14,185 bases of DNA from an uncultured Veillonella sp. (GTDB lineage Bacteria; Bacillota; Negativicutes; Veillonellales; Veillonellaceae): contig URPV01000027.1 in the NCBI GenBank assembly GCA_900549805.1, positions 1 through 14,185 on the forward strand, read 5' to 3'. A program made the translations under genes and the position numbers. The notes beneath the pieces are model-generated. The model saw nothing but the letters and a program-made list of their open reading frames with translations, was not told the origin of the DNA and did no database searches. Shown one piece after another: positions 1 to 7,613 of this stretch. Positions within the stretch are counted from its first letter, which is position 1; each line of letters begins with the position of its first letter.

Positions 1-6
1 CTAATT

Positions 7-2178
7 ATGTTAGATATGTTTTCCATTGTTGCTAAGGAACTAGGGGTAAAAGCCAAACAAGTAGAAGCTGCAGTAGATCTGCTGGACCAAGGAAACACAG
101 TTCCTTTTATTGCCCGCTATCGTAAGGAAGTGACGGGGGAGCTGCAAGATGAACAGTTGCGGACCATTGAAGAACGCATTCAATACTTGCGCAATTTGGA
201 AAAACGGCGGGAGGAAATCATCGCCTCCATCACCGAGCAAGAAAAGATGACGGATGACCTTCGGGCTGCCTTGGATAAGGCTACTAAATTACAAGAGTTG
301 GAAGATCTCTACCTTCCTTATCGGCCTAAGAAACGAACGCGTGCTTCTATCGCTCGGGAGAAGGGCTTGGAGCCCTTGGCTCTCATGATCCTCAAGGATA
401 CAAAATCCGCTGGGAATCCGGAGACGATTGCTAGCCAATTTATTACTGATCAAGTTCCTGATGTGGCTAGTGCTCTGCAAGGGGCCCAAGATATTGTGGC
501 AGAAATGGTATCCGACAATGCAGATTTCCGTAAGGCCCTCCGCAAGCGAATGTTCCATGAAGGGTTCATCCAAACTGAATTAGTAGGGGAAGAGAATGCT
601 GATAACCAAGTATTCTTGCAATACGCAGATTATGCAGAACCGGTTAAGCAAATGCCGTCCCACAGGATTTTGGCCGTAAATCGTGGTGAGAAGTTGGGAG
701 CCCTCAAGGTTGCTCTGACGGTACCTGGTGAAGCCTATGTGGCTTATATGCTAGAAAAGCTACATAAGGGAGAGTCTATCTTTGCCGAGTATAAGGAAGC
801 GGCTGTAGCTGATGCCTACAAGCGCCTAATCTTCCCAGCTCTTGAGCGAGAAATTCGCAATGAGTTGACAGAAAAGGCAGATGAAGGGGCCATCAAGATT
901 TTTGCGGTTAACCTTAAAAACCTCCTTCTCCAAGCCCCTCTAGCGGGCCATGTCATCATGGGTCTTGATCCGGGTTATCGGACGGGTTGTAAGATGGCCA
1001 TCATCGATGCACAGGGAAATGTCCTTGACTATGGGGCCTATTATTTGACCTCCTCTGACCGACAACGGCAGGAGGCTCAGAAGAAGTTGGCTGCACTCAT
1101 TAAAAAGTACAAGGTTAGTCTCCTCTCTATCGGCAATGGGACTGCTTCTTATGAAACGGAACAATTCGTCTCCAAGATGATCGAGGACGAAGGCCTTGAT
1201 TGCCATTACATCATCACCAACGAGGCGGGAGCCTCTGTATACTCCGCATCTAAATTAGCTATCGATGAATTGCCTGATTTGGATGTTACCATCCGTGGGG
1301 CCGTATCCATTGCCCGCCGGGTTCAAGATCCCTTAGCGGAATCTGTTAAGATTGACCCTAAATCCATCGGTGTAGGCCAATACCAGCACGATGTAAACCA
1401 AAAGCTCTTGACATCCACATTGGATCAAGTGGTGGAAACTGTAGTGAACCATGTAGGGGTTGAACTCAATACGGCCTCTCCAGCTATCTTGCAACACGTA
1501 GCAGGTATTTCCTCGGCCGTGGCTAAGAATATCGTGGCTTACCGGCATGACCAAGGAGTCTTCGCTAGCCGCAAGCAACTTCTCAAGGTACCGCGACTAG
1601 GGCCAGCAGCCTTTACCCAATGTGCAGGCTTCCTCCGTATTCAAGGGGCTAAGAATCCACTGGATAATACCCAAGTCCATCCTGAGTCCTATGAACTGGC
1701 CGAACAAGTTATCGGGGAGTTAGGCTTTACGCTACAAGACTTGAACGATAAGAAGGCTTTGGAACTCTTGCAGGCCAAGCTGACCCTTGCAGATCCTGAA
1801 AAATTGGCTAAGAAATTGGAGGCAGGCCTACCAACTGTCCGGGATATCTTAGAGGCTCTGGCCAAGCCAGGCCGCGATCCACGGGAAGATTTGCCAGCCC
1901 CATTGACACGTAAGCACGTCATGTCCTTAGAGGATGTGAAGGTGGGCACTGTGGTTAAAGGGACTGTTCACAATGTAGTGGATTTTGGGGCCTTTATTGA
2001 CTTTGGTCTTAAGACTAATGGTCTCTTGCATCGGTCTGAAATGATGGATGGCCGTCGCCACCCATCGGAGGCTCTCGCTGTAGGGGATATCATTGAAACG
2101 GAAATCATCTCTGTCGATGTAAAACGCAACCGGATTGGTCTTTCCCAAAAATCCTTAAGGAAAAATAAAAAAATATAG
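7..2178 (+). CDS. tex: Tex family RNA-binding transcriptional accessory protein
   Basis: This 723-residue protein has the full Tex architecture. It starts with a helical Tex N-terminal domain (PFIARYRKE near residue 35). A YqgF/RNase H-like domain begins near residue 316 with GLDPGYRTG at 319-327. A helix-hairpin-helix region lies around 490-570, and a C-terminal S1 domain at about 643-712 includes VDFGAFIDFG. Tex proteins bind nucleic acid, associate with the transcription machinery and support stress tolerance; these family properties are not tested here. The length is typical for the family. Only six bases precede the first ATG, so its ribosome binding site is outside the window; a second ATG at position 16 is an alternative start. 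The gene ends with TAG and is followed 40 bases later by a strong terminator, so it does not share a transcript with the next gene. Confidence 0.95.
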   Translation: MLDMFSIVAKELGVKAKQVEAAVDLLDQGNTVPFIARYRKEVTGELQDEQLRTIEERIQYLRNLEKRREEIIASITEQEKMTDDLRAALDKATKLQELEDLYLPYRPKKRTRASIAREKGLEPLALMILKDTKSAGNPETIASQFITDQVPDVASALQGAQDIVAEMVSDNADFRKALRKRMFHEGFIQTELVGEENADNQVFLQYADYAEPVKQMPSHRILAVNRGEKLGALKVALTVPGEAYVAYMLEKLHKGESIFAEYKEAAVADAYKRLIFPALEREIRNELTEKADEGAIKIFAVNLKNLLLQAPLAGHVIMGLDPGYRTGCKMAIIDAQGNVLDYGAYYLTSSDRQRQEAQKKLAALIKKYKVSLLSIGNGTASYETEQFVSKMIEDEGLDCHYIITNEAGASVYSASKLAIDELPDLDVTIRGAVSIARRVQDPLAESVKIDPKSIGVGQYQHDVNQKLLTSTLDQVVETVVNHVGVELNTASPAILQHVAGISSAVAKNIVAYRHDQGVFASRKQLLKVPRLGPAAFTQCAGFLRIQGAKNPLDNTQVHPESYELAEQVIGELGFTLQDLNDKKALELLQAKLTLADPEKLAKKLEAGLPTVRDILEALAKPGRDPREDLPAPLTRKHVMSLEDVKVGTVVKGTVHNVVDFGAFIDFGLKTNGLLHRSEMMDGRRHPSEALAVGDIIETEIISVDVKRNRIGLSQKSLRKNKKI

Positions 2179-2218
2179 AAAGAATATTTACGATAGTTTC
2201 CGTATAAGTATTAAATGT

Positions 2219-2254
2219 AAGGAACTGGTCCTTGTGGATCAGTTCCTTTTTTTG
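2219..2254 (+). terminator. Intrinsic terminator after tex
   Basis: A 13-bp stem (2219-2231 with 2236-2248, containing one G-U pair) closes a TTGT loop and runs into a T-tract at 2247-2253. It ends the tex transcript. Confidence 0.92.
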
Positions 2255-2316
2255 TTTAGTAAGCTTGGAATAGTAGCTAGTAAATTACAGCGGAATATAT
2301 AAGAAAAAAATAGACC

Positions 2317-2346
2317 TTATCATTTAAAATAATGAGAATTAATTGC
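2317..2346. promoter_or_regulatory. AT-rich imperfect inverted repeat resembling a Fur box
   Basis: Arms TTATCATT (2317-2324) and AATGAGAA (2331-2338) are complementary except at one position. The overlapping 2328-2346 segment matches 13 of 19 positions of the classical Fur box. The region is AT-rich, so chance similarity is real, and the site lies about 90 bases upstream of the best promoter. The rest of the 320-base gap between tex and the aldehyde dehydrogenase holds the tex terminator, a second inverted repeat and the promoter listed separately. I see no credible gene in that gap. Confidence 0.2.
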
Positions 2347-2402
2347 GTCCCACCTGTGACAAATATGTCCATCTGTATAAATTCATAATTTTCGAAATAA
2401 AA

Positions 2403-2419
2403 GTCACACAATGTGTGAC
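2403..2419. promoter_or_regulatory. Perfect inverted repeat, candidate operator for the aldehyde dehydrogenase gene
   Basis: GTCACAC and GTGTGAC flank a 3-base centre (AAT). The repeat ends 9 bases before the predicted -35 element, which places its centre near -53 relative to the expected start of transcription. This position suits an activator or an upstream-binding repressor. The half-site contains TGTGA, but the arms face the opposite way from a Crp site (TGTGA-N6-TCACA), so I do not assign a regulator. Confidence 0.5.
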
Positions 2420-2428
2420 AGCCGTCAT

Positions 2429-2457
2429 TTTACATATATCGAAATTTATCTTATAGT
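2429..2457 (+). promoter_or_regulatory. Promoter of the aldehyde dehydrogenase gene
   Basis: TTTACA (2429-2434) and TATAGT (2452-2457) are separated by exactly 17 bases, one mismatch each from the housekeeping sigma consensus. The predicted start is about 2464, giving a leader of roughly 40 bases that carries a strong AGGAGGTGA ribosome binding site at 2490-2498. Confidence 0.7.
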
Positions 2458-2504
2458 TGCATTAGAAAGACATGACTCAATATTATCTTAGGAGGTGAAT
2501 GATT

Positions 2505-3995
2505 ATGACTTTCAAATTAACTGTTAAAAATTCTTATGGATTGTTAATAAATAATGAATGGGTGCCTGCATCTGATGGGGTTACCTTTGAAGCCCATAAC
2601 CCAGCTAATGGGGCACTTGTTGGTACTTGTGCAGAAGCGACTAATGCTGATGTAGACCGGGCTGTAGAAGTGGCTACAGAAGCTTTTAAAACTTGGAAAC
2701 ACACAGATAAGGTTTACCGGGCTGAACTTTTGTTGAAGATTGCGGATGCCATTGATGCTAATCGTCAAACCTTTGCTGAATTGGAATCTAAGGATAATGG
2801 GAAGCCAATTCGCGAAACTTTGGCTGTGGATGTTCCTTATGCAGCGGATCACTTCCGCTACTTTGCTGGCGTTCTTCGGTCCGAAGAAGGGGCTGCGGAT
2901 ATGCTCGATGACAAGACCATGGCCATTATTCTCAATGAACCAATTGGTGTAGTGGGACAAATCGTTCCTTGGAACTTCCCATTCCTCATGGCTGCTTGGA
3001 AATTAGCACCAGCCTTGGCTGCCGGCTGTACCGTTGTCATTAAACCATCCTCCCATACATCCTTGTCTCTCTTGGCCCTAGGCGATGTTTTGAAGGAGAT
3101 TTTGCCAGCTGGTGTAGTTAACATCATCACTGGTAAGGGGTCCTTGTCCGGTCAATGGATGCTCGACCACCCAGGCTTTGCTAAGTTAGCCTTTACCGGT
3201 TCTACTGAAGTAGGTCGCGGTGTCTATAAGGCTGCTGCTGAACGCTTGATTCCAGCTACCCTTGAATTGGGTGGTAAATCTGCCAATATCATCTTTGATG
3301 ATGCCAATTGGAAACAAGCTCTCGATGGGGCTATGGTAGGGATTCTCTTCAACCAAGGACAAGTATGTTGTGCTGGTTCCCGGATCTTCGTACAAGATAC
3401 CATCTACGATAAATTTGTCGCAGAATTGGCCCGCCTCTTCGATAAGGTAAAGGTAGGGGATCCATTGGATCCAACTACACAATTGGGGGCCTTGGCTTAC
3501 GAAGGACAAGTTAAAAAAGTTCTTTCCTACGTTGATTTAGCCAAGGAAGAAGGGGCTACTATCCTTACTGGTGGTACACGGGTGACTGACAATGGCCTCG
3601 ATAAGGGCTGTTTCATCCGTCCGACCCTCATTAGTAATGTAAAAAATGACTTCCGCGTAGCTCGGGAAGAAATCTTTGGCCCTGTAGCAGTTGTTATTAA
3701 GTTCCATGACGAAGCTGATGTCATCGCTATGGCTAACGATAGCGACTACGGCTTGGGCGGTGGTGTCTTCACCGAAAATATCAAACGGGCTGTTCGCGTA
3801 GCACGGGCTGTTGAAACTGGTCGTATGTGGGTAAATACCTATAATACCATCCCCGCAGGGGCTCCATTCGGTGGGGTAAAACAATCTGGTGTGGGCCGCG
3901 AAACCCATAAGGTTATGCTAGAACACTATTCCCAAATAAAATCCATCATCGTCAACTTGGGTGATGAGCCATCTGGCTTCTACGATGTGGACTAA
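2505..3995 (+). CDS. NAD(P)-dependent aldehyde dehydrogenase
   Basis: This is a 496-residue member of the ALDH superfamily, which oxidises aldehydes to carboxylic acids through a cysteine thioester. Visible motifs are PWNFPF (oxyanion Asn and cofactor pocket), FTGSTEVGR (Rossmann nucleotide loop), catalytic Glu254 in LELGGKS, catalytic Cys288 in GQVCCAGSR and the conserved EEIFGPV. The Glu-Cys spacing of 34 residues equals that of the classical E268/C302 pair. ATG codons occur at 2499 and 2505; I chose 2505 because AGGAGG (2490-2495) is then 9 bases away, against 3 for the other, which would add only Met-Ile. No signal peptide is seen, so it should be cytosolic. The substrate cannot be read from the sequence. 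It is a single-gene unit with its own promoter and terminator, and the operator-like palindrome suggests inducible expression. Confidence 0.93.
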   Translation: MTFKLTVKNSYGLLINNEWVPASDGVTFEAHNPANGALVGTCAEATNADVDRAVEVATEAFKTWKHTDKVYRAELLLKIADAIDANRQTFAELESKDNGKPIRETLAVDVPYAADHFRYFAGVLRSEEGAADMLDDKTMAIILNEPIGVVGQIVPWNFPFLMAAWKLAPALAAGCTVVIKPSSHTSLSLLALGDVLKEILPAGVVNIITGKGSLSGQWMLDHPGFAKLAFTGSTEVGRGVYKAAAERLIPATLELGGKSANIIFDDANWKQALDGAMVGILFNQGQVCCAGSRIFVQDTIYDKFVAELARLFDKVKVGDPLDPTTQLGALAYEGQVKKVLSYVDLAKEEGATILTGGTRVTDNGLDKGCFIRPTLISNVKNDFRVAREEIFGPVAVVIKFHDEADVIAMANDSDYGLGGGVFTENIKRAVRVARAVETGRMWVNTYNTIPAGAPFGGVKQSGVGRETHKVMLEHYSQIKSIIVNLGDEPSGFYDVD

Positions 3996-4022
3996 TAATT
4001 GAGTATATAGATCCTTTCTTTA

Positions 4023-4056
4023 AGAGGGTGGCTCCTGTAGGGGCCACCCTTTGTTT
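4023..4056 (+). terminator. Intrinsic terminator after the aldehyde dehydrogenase gene
   Basis: An 11-bp GC-rich stem (4025-4035 with 4040-4050, one T-G pair) closes a TGTA loop and is followed by TTTGTTT. The T-tract is interrupted by one G, but the stem is very stable. Confidence 0.88.
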
Positions 4057-4080
4057 ATGGCTTTCATAGAAAAAATATGA

Positions 4081-4086
4081 TATACT
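4081..4086 (+). promoter_or_regulatory. Probable -10 element upstream of the DEAD-box helicase gene
   Basis: TATACT lies 49 bases before the helicase start codon. I find no good -35 hexamer at 16-18 bases, so the assignment rests on the -10 alone. The leader contains a short inverted repeat (ATGCA 4095-4099, TGCAT 4107-4111) of uncertain meaning. Confidence 0.35.
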
Positions 4087-4134
4087 AATAAAACATGCAT
4101 AATTCGTGCATATTTAGGAGGAAAGACATATTTT

Positions 4135-5721
4135 ATGTTAGAAAAATTTGAACAATTAATGATTAGCGAACCTGTTCTACGTGCGTTGAATGATATGGGC
4201 TTTGAAGAGCCAACGCCAATCCAACAGGAAGCTATCCCAGTTGCCATGAGCGGCAAGGATATGATTGGCCAAGCTCAAACAGGTACTGGTAAAACGGCTG
4301 CTTTTGGCCTTCCTGTATTGGAACGTGTAGACGGGACTGATGGTCACGTTCAAGTTCTCATCTTGTCTCCAACTCGTGAGTTAGCTATTCAAGTAGCAGA
4401 AGAGCTCAATAAGATGGCGACGTATACAGATATTCGTGCCTTGCCAATCTATGGCGGTCAGGACATCGGCCGTCAATTCCGTGCCTTACGCAAGAACCCA
4501 CAAATTATCGTAGCTACACCAGGTCGTCTTATGGACCACATGGACCGTGGCTCTATCAGCTTTGACCATGTGAAAACTGTGGTTCTTGATGAAGCAGATG
4601 AAATGCTCAACATGGGCTTTGTAGACGATATTAATAAGATTTTGGCTAACGTTCCTACTGAGCGCCAAATCCTTTTATTCTCTGCTACTATGCCAAAGGC
4701 CATTCAAACATTGGCTGAGACTTACCTCACAGAGCCAACTGTGGTGCGCATGAAACCGACTCATGTACAAATGGACTTAATTGACCAATACTATATTGAA
4801 GCACAAGACCGTCAAAAATTTGATATTCTCTGCCGTTTGTTAGATATGCAAACACCAGAACTGGCTATTATCTTCGGCCGTACTAAACGTCGGGTCGATG
4901 AAGTGACAGAAGCCCTCAAAAAACGGGGTTATATGGCAGAAGGCATTCATGGTGATTTGTCTCAACAAAAACGGGATTCTGTTATCCGCCAATTCCGTGA
5001 GCGCACCATCGATATTTTGGTGGCTACCGATGTAGCGGCTCGTGGTCTCGATATTTCTGGCGTATCCCATGTATATAACTTCGACTTACCACAAGACCCT
5101 GAATCCTACACCCACCGCGTAGGTCGTACCGGCCGTGCTGGTAAGGCTGGGGAAGCGATCACTTTTGTTATTCCTCGTGAAATTGAACATTTACGGGCTA
5201 TTGAACGTTTGACCAAGCGAAAAATCCAACGCCGTAATGCGCCTTCCATCTCTGATGTGGTAGAAGGGCGACAACAAGCAGTTATGGAAGAATTAATGAG
5301 TTTGGTGAGCGATGCGGAAGCTATTGCAGCCTTCAAGGCCAATGCACAAGCCTTGTTGACGGATACTGATTCTGTGACACTCTTAGCGGCCGCTCTCAAG
5401 ATGTTGGCTAAAGAACCTGACCAAACGCCTGTTTCTATTACGGAAGAAAAACCTCTCCGTGTAAGCCGTCGCCGTGATGGTGGCCGTCGTAGAGATGGAG
5501 ATCGCCGTCGGCGCTTTGATGGAAATCGTCGTCGCCATGATGGGGAAGGTCGTTCTGACCGCCGTCGTGATGACCGTCGCCGCGATGACCGCCGTCGTGA
5601 TGACCGCCGCCGCGATGACCGCCGTCGCGATGACCGCCGTCGTGACGACCGTCGTCGTGATGATCGTCATCGTTATGAAGGGGAAGGTCAATCCTCCTTC
5701 AAACCATATTTCAAAGACTAA
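4135..5721 (+). CDS. cshA: DEAD-box ATP-dependent RNA helicase, CshA type
   Basis: This 528-residue superfamily 2 helicase unwinds RNA duplexes with ATP; CshA-type proteins act in mRNA turnover, ribosome assembly and cold adaptation. The motifs are in order: Q motif GFEEPTPIQ (22-30), motif I AQTGTGKT (47-54), PTRELA, TPGR, motif II DEAD (152-155), motif III SAT (183-185), ARGLD and motif VI HRVGRTGR (327-334). After the core comes a dimerisation-like helical segment, then a strongly basic tail from about residue 440. The tail contains seven tandem RRRDD units (476-510), a likely RNA-binding extension. AGGAGG at 4116-4121 is 13 bases from the ATG, a rather long spacing, but no closer in-frame start exists. 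A terminator follows, so this is a single-gene unit. The exact subfamily (cshA, cshB or deaD) is inferred from length and tail type. Confidence 0.93.
   Translation: MLEKFEQLMISEPVLRALNDMGFEEPTPIQQEAIPVAMSGKDMIGQAQTGTGKTAAFGLPVLERVDGTDGHVQVLILSPTRELAIQVAEELNKMATYTDIRALPIYGGQDIGRQFRALRKNPQIIVATPGRLMDHMDRGSISFDHVKTVVLDEADEMLNMGFVDDINKILANVPTERQILLFSATMPKAIQTLAETYLTEPTVVRMKPTHVQMDLIDQYYIEAQDRQKFDILCRLLDMQTPELAIIFGRTKRRVDEVTEALKKRGYMAEGIHGDLSQQKRDSVIRQFRERTIDILVATDVAARGLDISGVSHVYNFDLPQDPESYTHRVGRTGRAGKAGEAITFVIPREIEHLRAIERLTKRKIQRRNAPSISDVVEGRQQAVMEELMSLVSDAEAIAAFKANAQALLTDTDSVTLLAAALKMLAKEPDQTPVSITEEKPLRVSRRRDGGRRRDGDRRRRFDGNRRRHDGEGRSDRRRDDRRRDDRRRDDRRRDDRRRDDRRRDDRRRDDRHRYEGEGQSSFKPYFKD
5560..5664 (+). 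repeat. Seven tandem 15-bp repeats encoding RRRDD
   Basis: Seven consecutive 15-base units, built from CGC/CGT CGT/CGC CGT/CGC GAT GAC codons, encode Arg-Arg-Arg-Asp-Asp each time. The units differ only by synonymous third-position changes. The frame is kept whatever the copy number, so gain or loss of units would lengthen or shorten the helicase tail without breaking it. Confidence 0.95.
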
Positions 5722-5730
5722 TTTGAATGA

Positions 5731-5773
5731 AAAAAAGTACTGCCAAGATCCAACTTCTTGGCGGTACTTTTTT
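5731..5773. terminator. Intrinsic terminator after the helicase gene
   Basis: AAAAAGTACTGCCAAG pairs with CTTGGCGGTACTTTTT (one T-G pair) around a 9-base loop at 5748-5756. An A-run on the left and a T-run on the right would let it work on both strands. Confidence 0.92.
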
Positions 5774-5799
5774 CTTTCTTTTACTAGAAAAAAATGATA

Positions 5800-5813
5800 T
5801 TATTAATTAATAA
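5800..5813. promoter_or_regulatory. Perfect 14-bp palindrome, candidate PerR/Fur-family autoregulatory operator
   Basis: TTATTAATTAATAA is fully self-complementary and resembles the AT-rich PerR box (TTATAAT-N-ATTATAA) in its ends, though not in exact spacing. It lies 6 bases upstream of the proposed -35 of the perR-like gene. Its AT-only composition means chance occurrence cannot be excluded. Confidence 0.4.
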
Positions 5814-5819
5814 CTATTA

Positions 5820-5848
5820 TTGTTTAAAGTGAACTAGTTGATTATAGA
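5820..5848 (+). promoter_or_regulatory. Probable promoter of the perR-like gene
   Basis: TTGTTT (5820-5825) and TATAGA (5843-5848) are separated by 17 bases. The -10 is good and the -35 matches only its TTG part. The predicted start is about 5855, leaving a very short leader that carries AGGAGG (5863-5868). Confidence 0.45.
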
Positions 5849-5873
5849 TGGCAGGAGCCATTAGGAGGATTAT

Positions 5874-6293
5874 ATGGATATTGTAAGTAGACTGCGGGAA
5901 AAGGGCTATAAGGTGACGCCACAACGCCTGGCAGTTTGGAACGCCATTGATGGAGTTCATACCCATCCGACGGCAGAAATGATTTATCAATCTCTTTACC
6001 CTGAAAATCCAACTATGTCATTGGCTACGGTCTACAAGACCTTGGAAATTTTTGCTACTATCGGCCTAGTAAAAATTTTGGATGTAGGTGATGATGCTAG
6101 TCATTATGATTGGGATACTCATGAACATTCCCACATTCGTTGCACCTCCTGTAACCGCATAGACGATTTAGATCATGTTAACATGGCGCCATTGACTCAG
6201 GCTGTTGAAGAAAACTCTGCCTACCAGGTAACGGGCCAGCAAATCACCTTCCAAGGTATTTGCCCTGACTGCCAAAAGAAAGGGTCCCACTAG
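5874..6293 (+). CDS. perR: PerR-type Fur-family peroxide-responsive repressor
   Basis: This 139-residue protein has a winged-helix DNA-binding N-terminus (GYKVTPQRLAVW and SLATVYKTLE) and a metal-binding C-terminal half. Every residue of the Bacillus PerR metal sites has a counterpart at a constant offset of six. The regulatory-site ligands are His31, Asp79, His85, His87 and Asp98; the structural zinc cysteines are C90, C93, C130 and C133. In PerR, Fe-catalysed oxidation of the two histidines equivalent to His31 and His85 releases DNA. The aspartate at position 79, rather than glutamate, favours a peroxide sensor over an iron-sensing Fur. AGGAGG lies 5 bases before the ATG. A terminator follows the gene, so it forms its own unit. 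No peroxidase or catalase gene lies beside it, so its targets are elsewhere in the genome or include itself. Confidence 0.9.
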   Translation: MDIVSRLREKGYKVTPQRLAVWNAIDGVHTHPTAEMIYQSLYPENPTMSLATVYKTLEIFATIGLVKILDVGDDASHYDWDTHEHSHIRCTSCNRIDDLDHVNMAPLTQAVEENSAYQVTGQQITFQGICPDCQKKGSH

Positions 6294-6344
6294 GATCTAG
6301 CATAGGTGTCCTAGGAAGAAAACAAATCCACAAGAGAATATAGT

Positions 6345-6380
6345 AAAATAGTGTATATGAGATGTATGCACTATTTTTTT
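6345..6380 (+). terminator. Intrinsic terminator after the perR-like gene
   Basis: AAAATAGTG (6345-6353) pairs with CACTATTTT (6369-6377), extendable by three inner pairs, and is followed by Ts to 6380. The stem is AT-rich, but the T-tract is strong. Confidence 0.8.
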
Positions 6381-6455
6381 ATGACCTTATTAGGTATCAG
6401 GTTTTACTACTGTGCTTACAGCGGCTGGTTATATGACTGATTATGAGGAGGATTT

Positions 6456-7613
6456 ATGCGTTTACTTCATACTGCTGACTGGCACTTGGGGCGGATCTTT
6501 TATGGTCACCCTTTGACCCAAGACCAGGCCTATGTCCTAGAAGACCAGCTCTTTTCTGTCATTGAGGACCAAGCTATCGATGGACTTGTGATTGCTGGGG
6601 ATATTTTCGACCGCCCTTTGCCTTCCTTAGAGGCTATACAGCTGTGGGATCGGATTCTTACACGTCTAGCGGCTATGAAAGTCCCTGTCTTTGTCATTGC
6701 GGGAAACCACGATTCAGCGGCACGTTTGGCAGCGGGACGGGCCTTTTATGGAGCAGAAGGTGTTCACATTTGGGGAACGCCGGACCAATGCTTGGAACCT
6801 TATATTTGGGAGAGCCCCAAGGGAGCTCTAGCCATCTGTCCCATGCCTTATGCAGAGGCACGAACAGTCTATGATGCCTTGGGCCTCGAGGAAGAGGCGT
6901 ATAAGAATGACCTCAATGAAAGTTATCATGCTTGGGCAGACCGCCTTCGCCAAGGCATCCCTGATGGTATGCCTAGCTTAGCCATCTGTCATGCTTTTGT
7001 GGCTGGTGCTATATCTTCTGGTTCGGAACGGCCCCTATCCGTAGGAGGGACAGATTATGTGCAACCCAGGGCTTTTGCAAGCTTTACCTATACAGCTCTA
7101 GGCCACATTCACAATGGTCAGCAAGCTGGTCTGGAGTCTATCCGCTACAGTGGGTCACCTCTGAAATATTCCTTTGATGAAACTCACCATAAGAAGGCTT
7201 TTACCATCGTGGATATAGATGAGAACGGAAACCTGTCCTTGTCCTATATTCCTGTCGAAGCTAAGAGAGACTTGGTGATTTTAGAAGGTGCCTTAGAAGA
7301 CCTCCTCAACGACCAGAATCGTAGAGAGAATCATGAGGGAGATTATGTATTAGCTCGATTGACCGATGCCTTGCCACCACAAGATGGGATGGCCCGCTTG
7401 CGCAAGGCTTACCCCTATGCCTTAGCCCTAGAAATGCTAGACCTAGACCAGGGATCGGAGGAAGAAATCACAATAGGCGCCTACCGACACTTAGAGCCGC
7501 GCCAACTCTTTGCTCAGTTTGCTAAGGCAGTGTGGGATCGAGATTTAAAGGCTGATGAAATGGCTTATATGGACAGGTTGTGGACTGATTTAGACAAGGA
7601 GGACCAAGCATGA
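6456..7613 (+). CDS. sbcD: Exonuclease SbcCD subunit D (Mre11-like nuclease)
   Basis: This 385-residue calcineurin-like metallophosphoesterase is the nuclease half of SbcCD, which cleaves DNA hairpins and processes blocked or broken ends. The two-metal ligands are visible: Asp8 and His10 (TADWHLG), Asp49 (AGDIFDRP), Asn84-His85 (AGNHDS), His179 (ICHAF), then His217 and His219 (GHIHNG). After about residue 260 comes the capping and SbcC-binding region. GAGGAGG ends 4 bases before the ATG. The stop overlaps the sbcC start in ATGA, indicating coupled translation and balanced subunit amounts. The 75 bases upstream, after the perR terminator, must hold its promoter, but I see no clear -35/-10 pair and no obvious LexA box. 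Confidence 0.96.
   Translation: MRLLHTADWHLGRIFYGHPLTQDQAYVLEDQLFSVIEDQAIDGLVIAGDIFDRPLPSLEAIQLWDRILTRLAAMKVPVFVIAGNHDSAARLAAGRAFYGAEGVHIWGTPDQCLEPYIWESPKGALAICPMPYAEARTVYDALGLEEEAYKNDLNESYHAWADRLRQGIPDGMPSLAICHAFVAGAISSGSERPLSVGGTDYVQPRAFASFTYTALGHIHNGQQAGLESIRYSGSPLKYSFDETHHKKAFTIVDIDENGNLSLSYIPVEAKRDLVILEGALEDLLNDQNRRENHEGDYVLARLTDALPPQDGMARLRKAYPYALALEMLDLDQGSEEEITIGAYRHLEPRQLFAQFAKAVWDRDLKADEMAYMDRLWTDLDKEDQA

Noticed and set aside
2388..2399. A CodY box (AATTTTC-GAAAT)
   Set aside because: It lacks the central base and part of the right arm of the 15-bp consensus. Such partial matches are expected in AT-rich DNA.
2403..2419. A Crp/Fnr-family binding site
   Set aside because: Crp sites read TGTGA-N6-TCACA; here the arms are in the opposite order with a 3-base centre. 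Fnr (TTGAT-N4-ATCAA) does not match.
2411..2491. A 26-codon leader reading frame upstream of the aldehyde dehydrogenase gene
   Set aside because: It begins inside the palindrome and spans the promoter, so the predicted transcript would not include its start. It has no ribosome binding site.
4091..4112. A riboswitch or thermosensor in the helicase leader
   Set aside because: Only a 5-bp inverted repeat is present in a leader of about 45 bases, too little to support a structured regulatory RNA.
5383..5691. A 102-residue antisense reading frame across the helicase tail
   Set aside because: It is low-complexity (Thr, Ala, Ile and Val) and is simply the reverse reading of the Arg/Asp repeat. It has no ribosome binding site.
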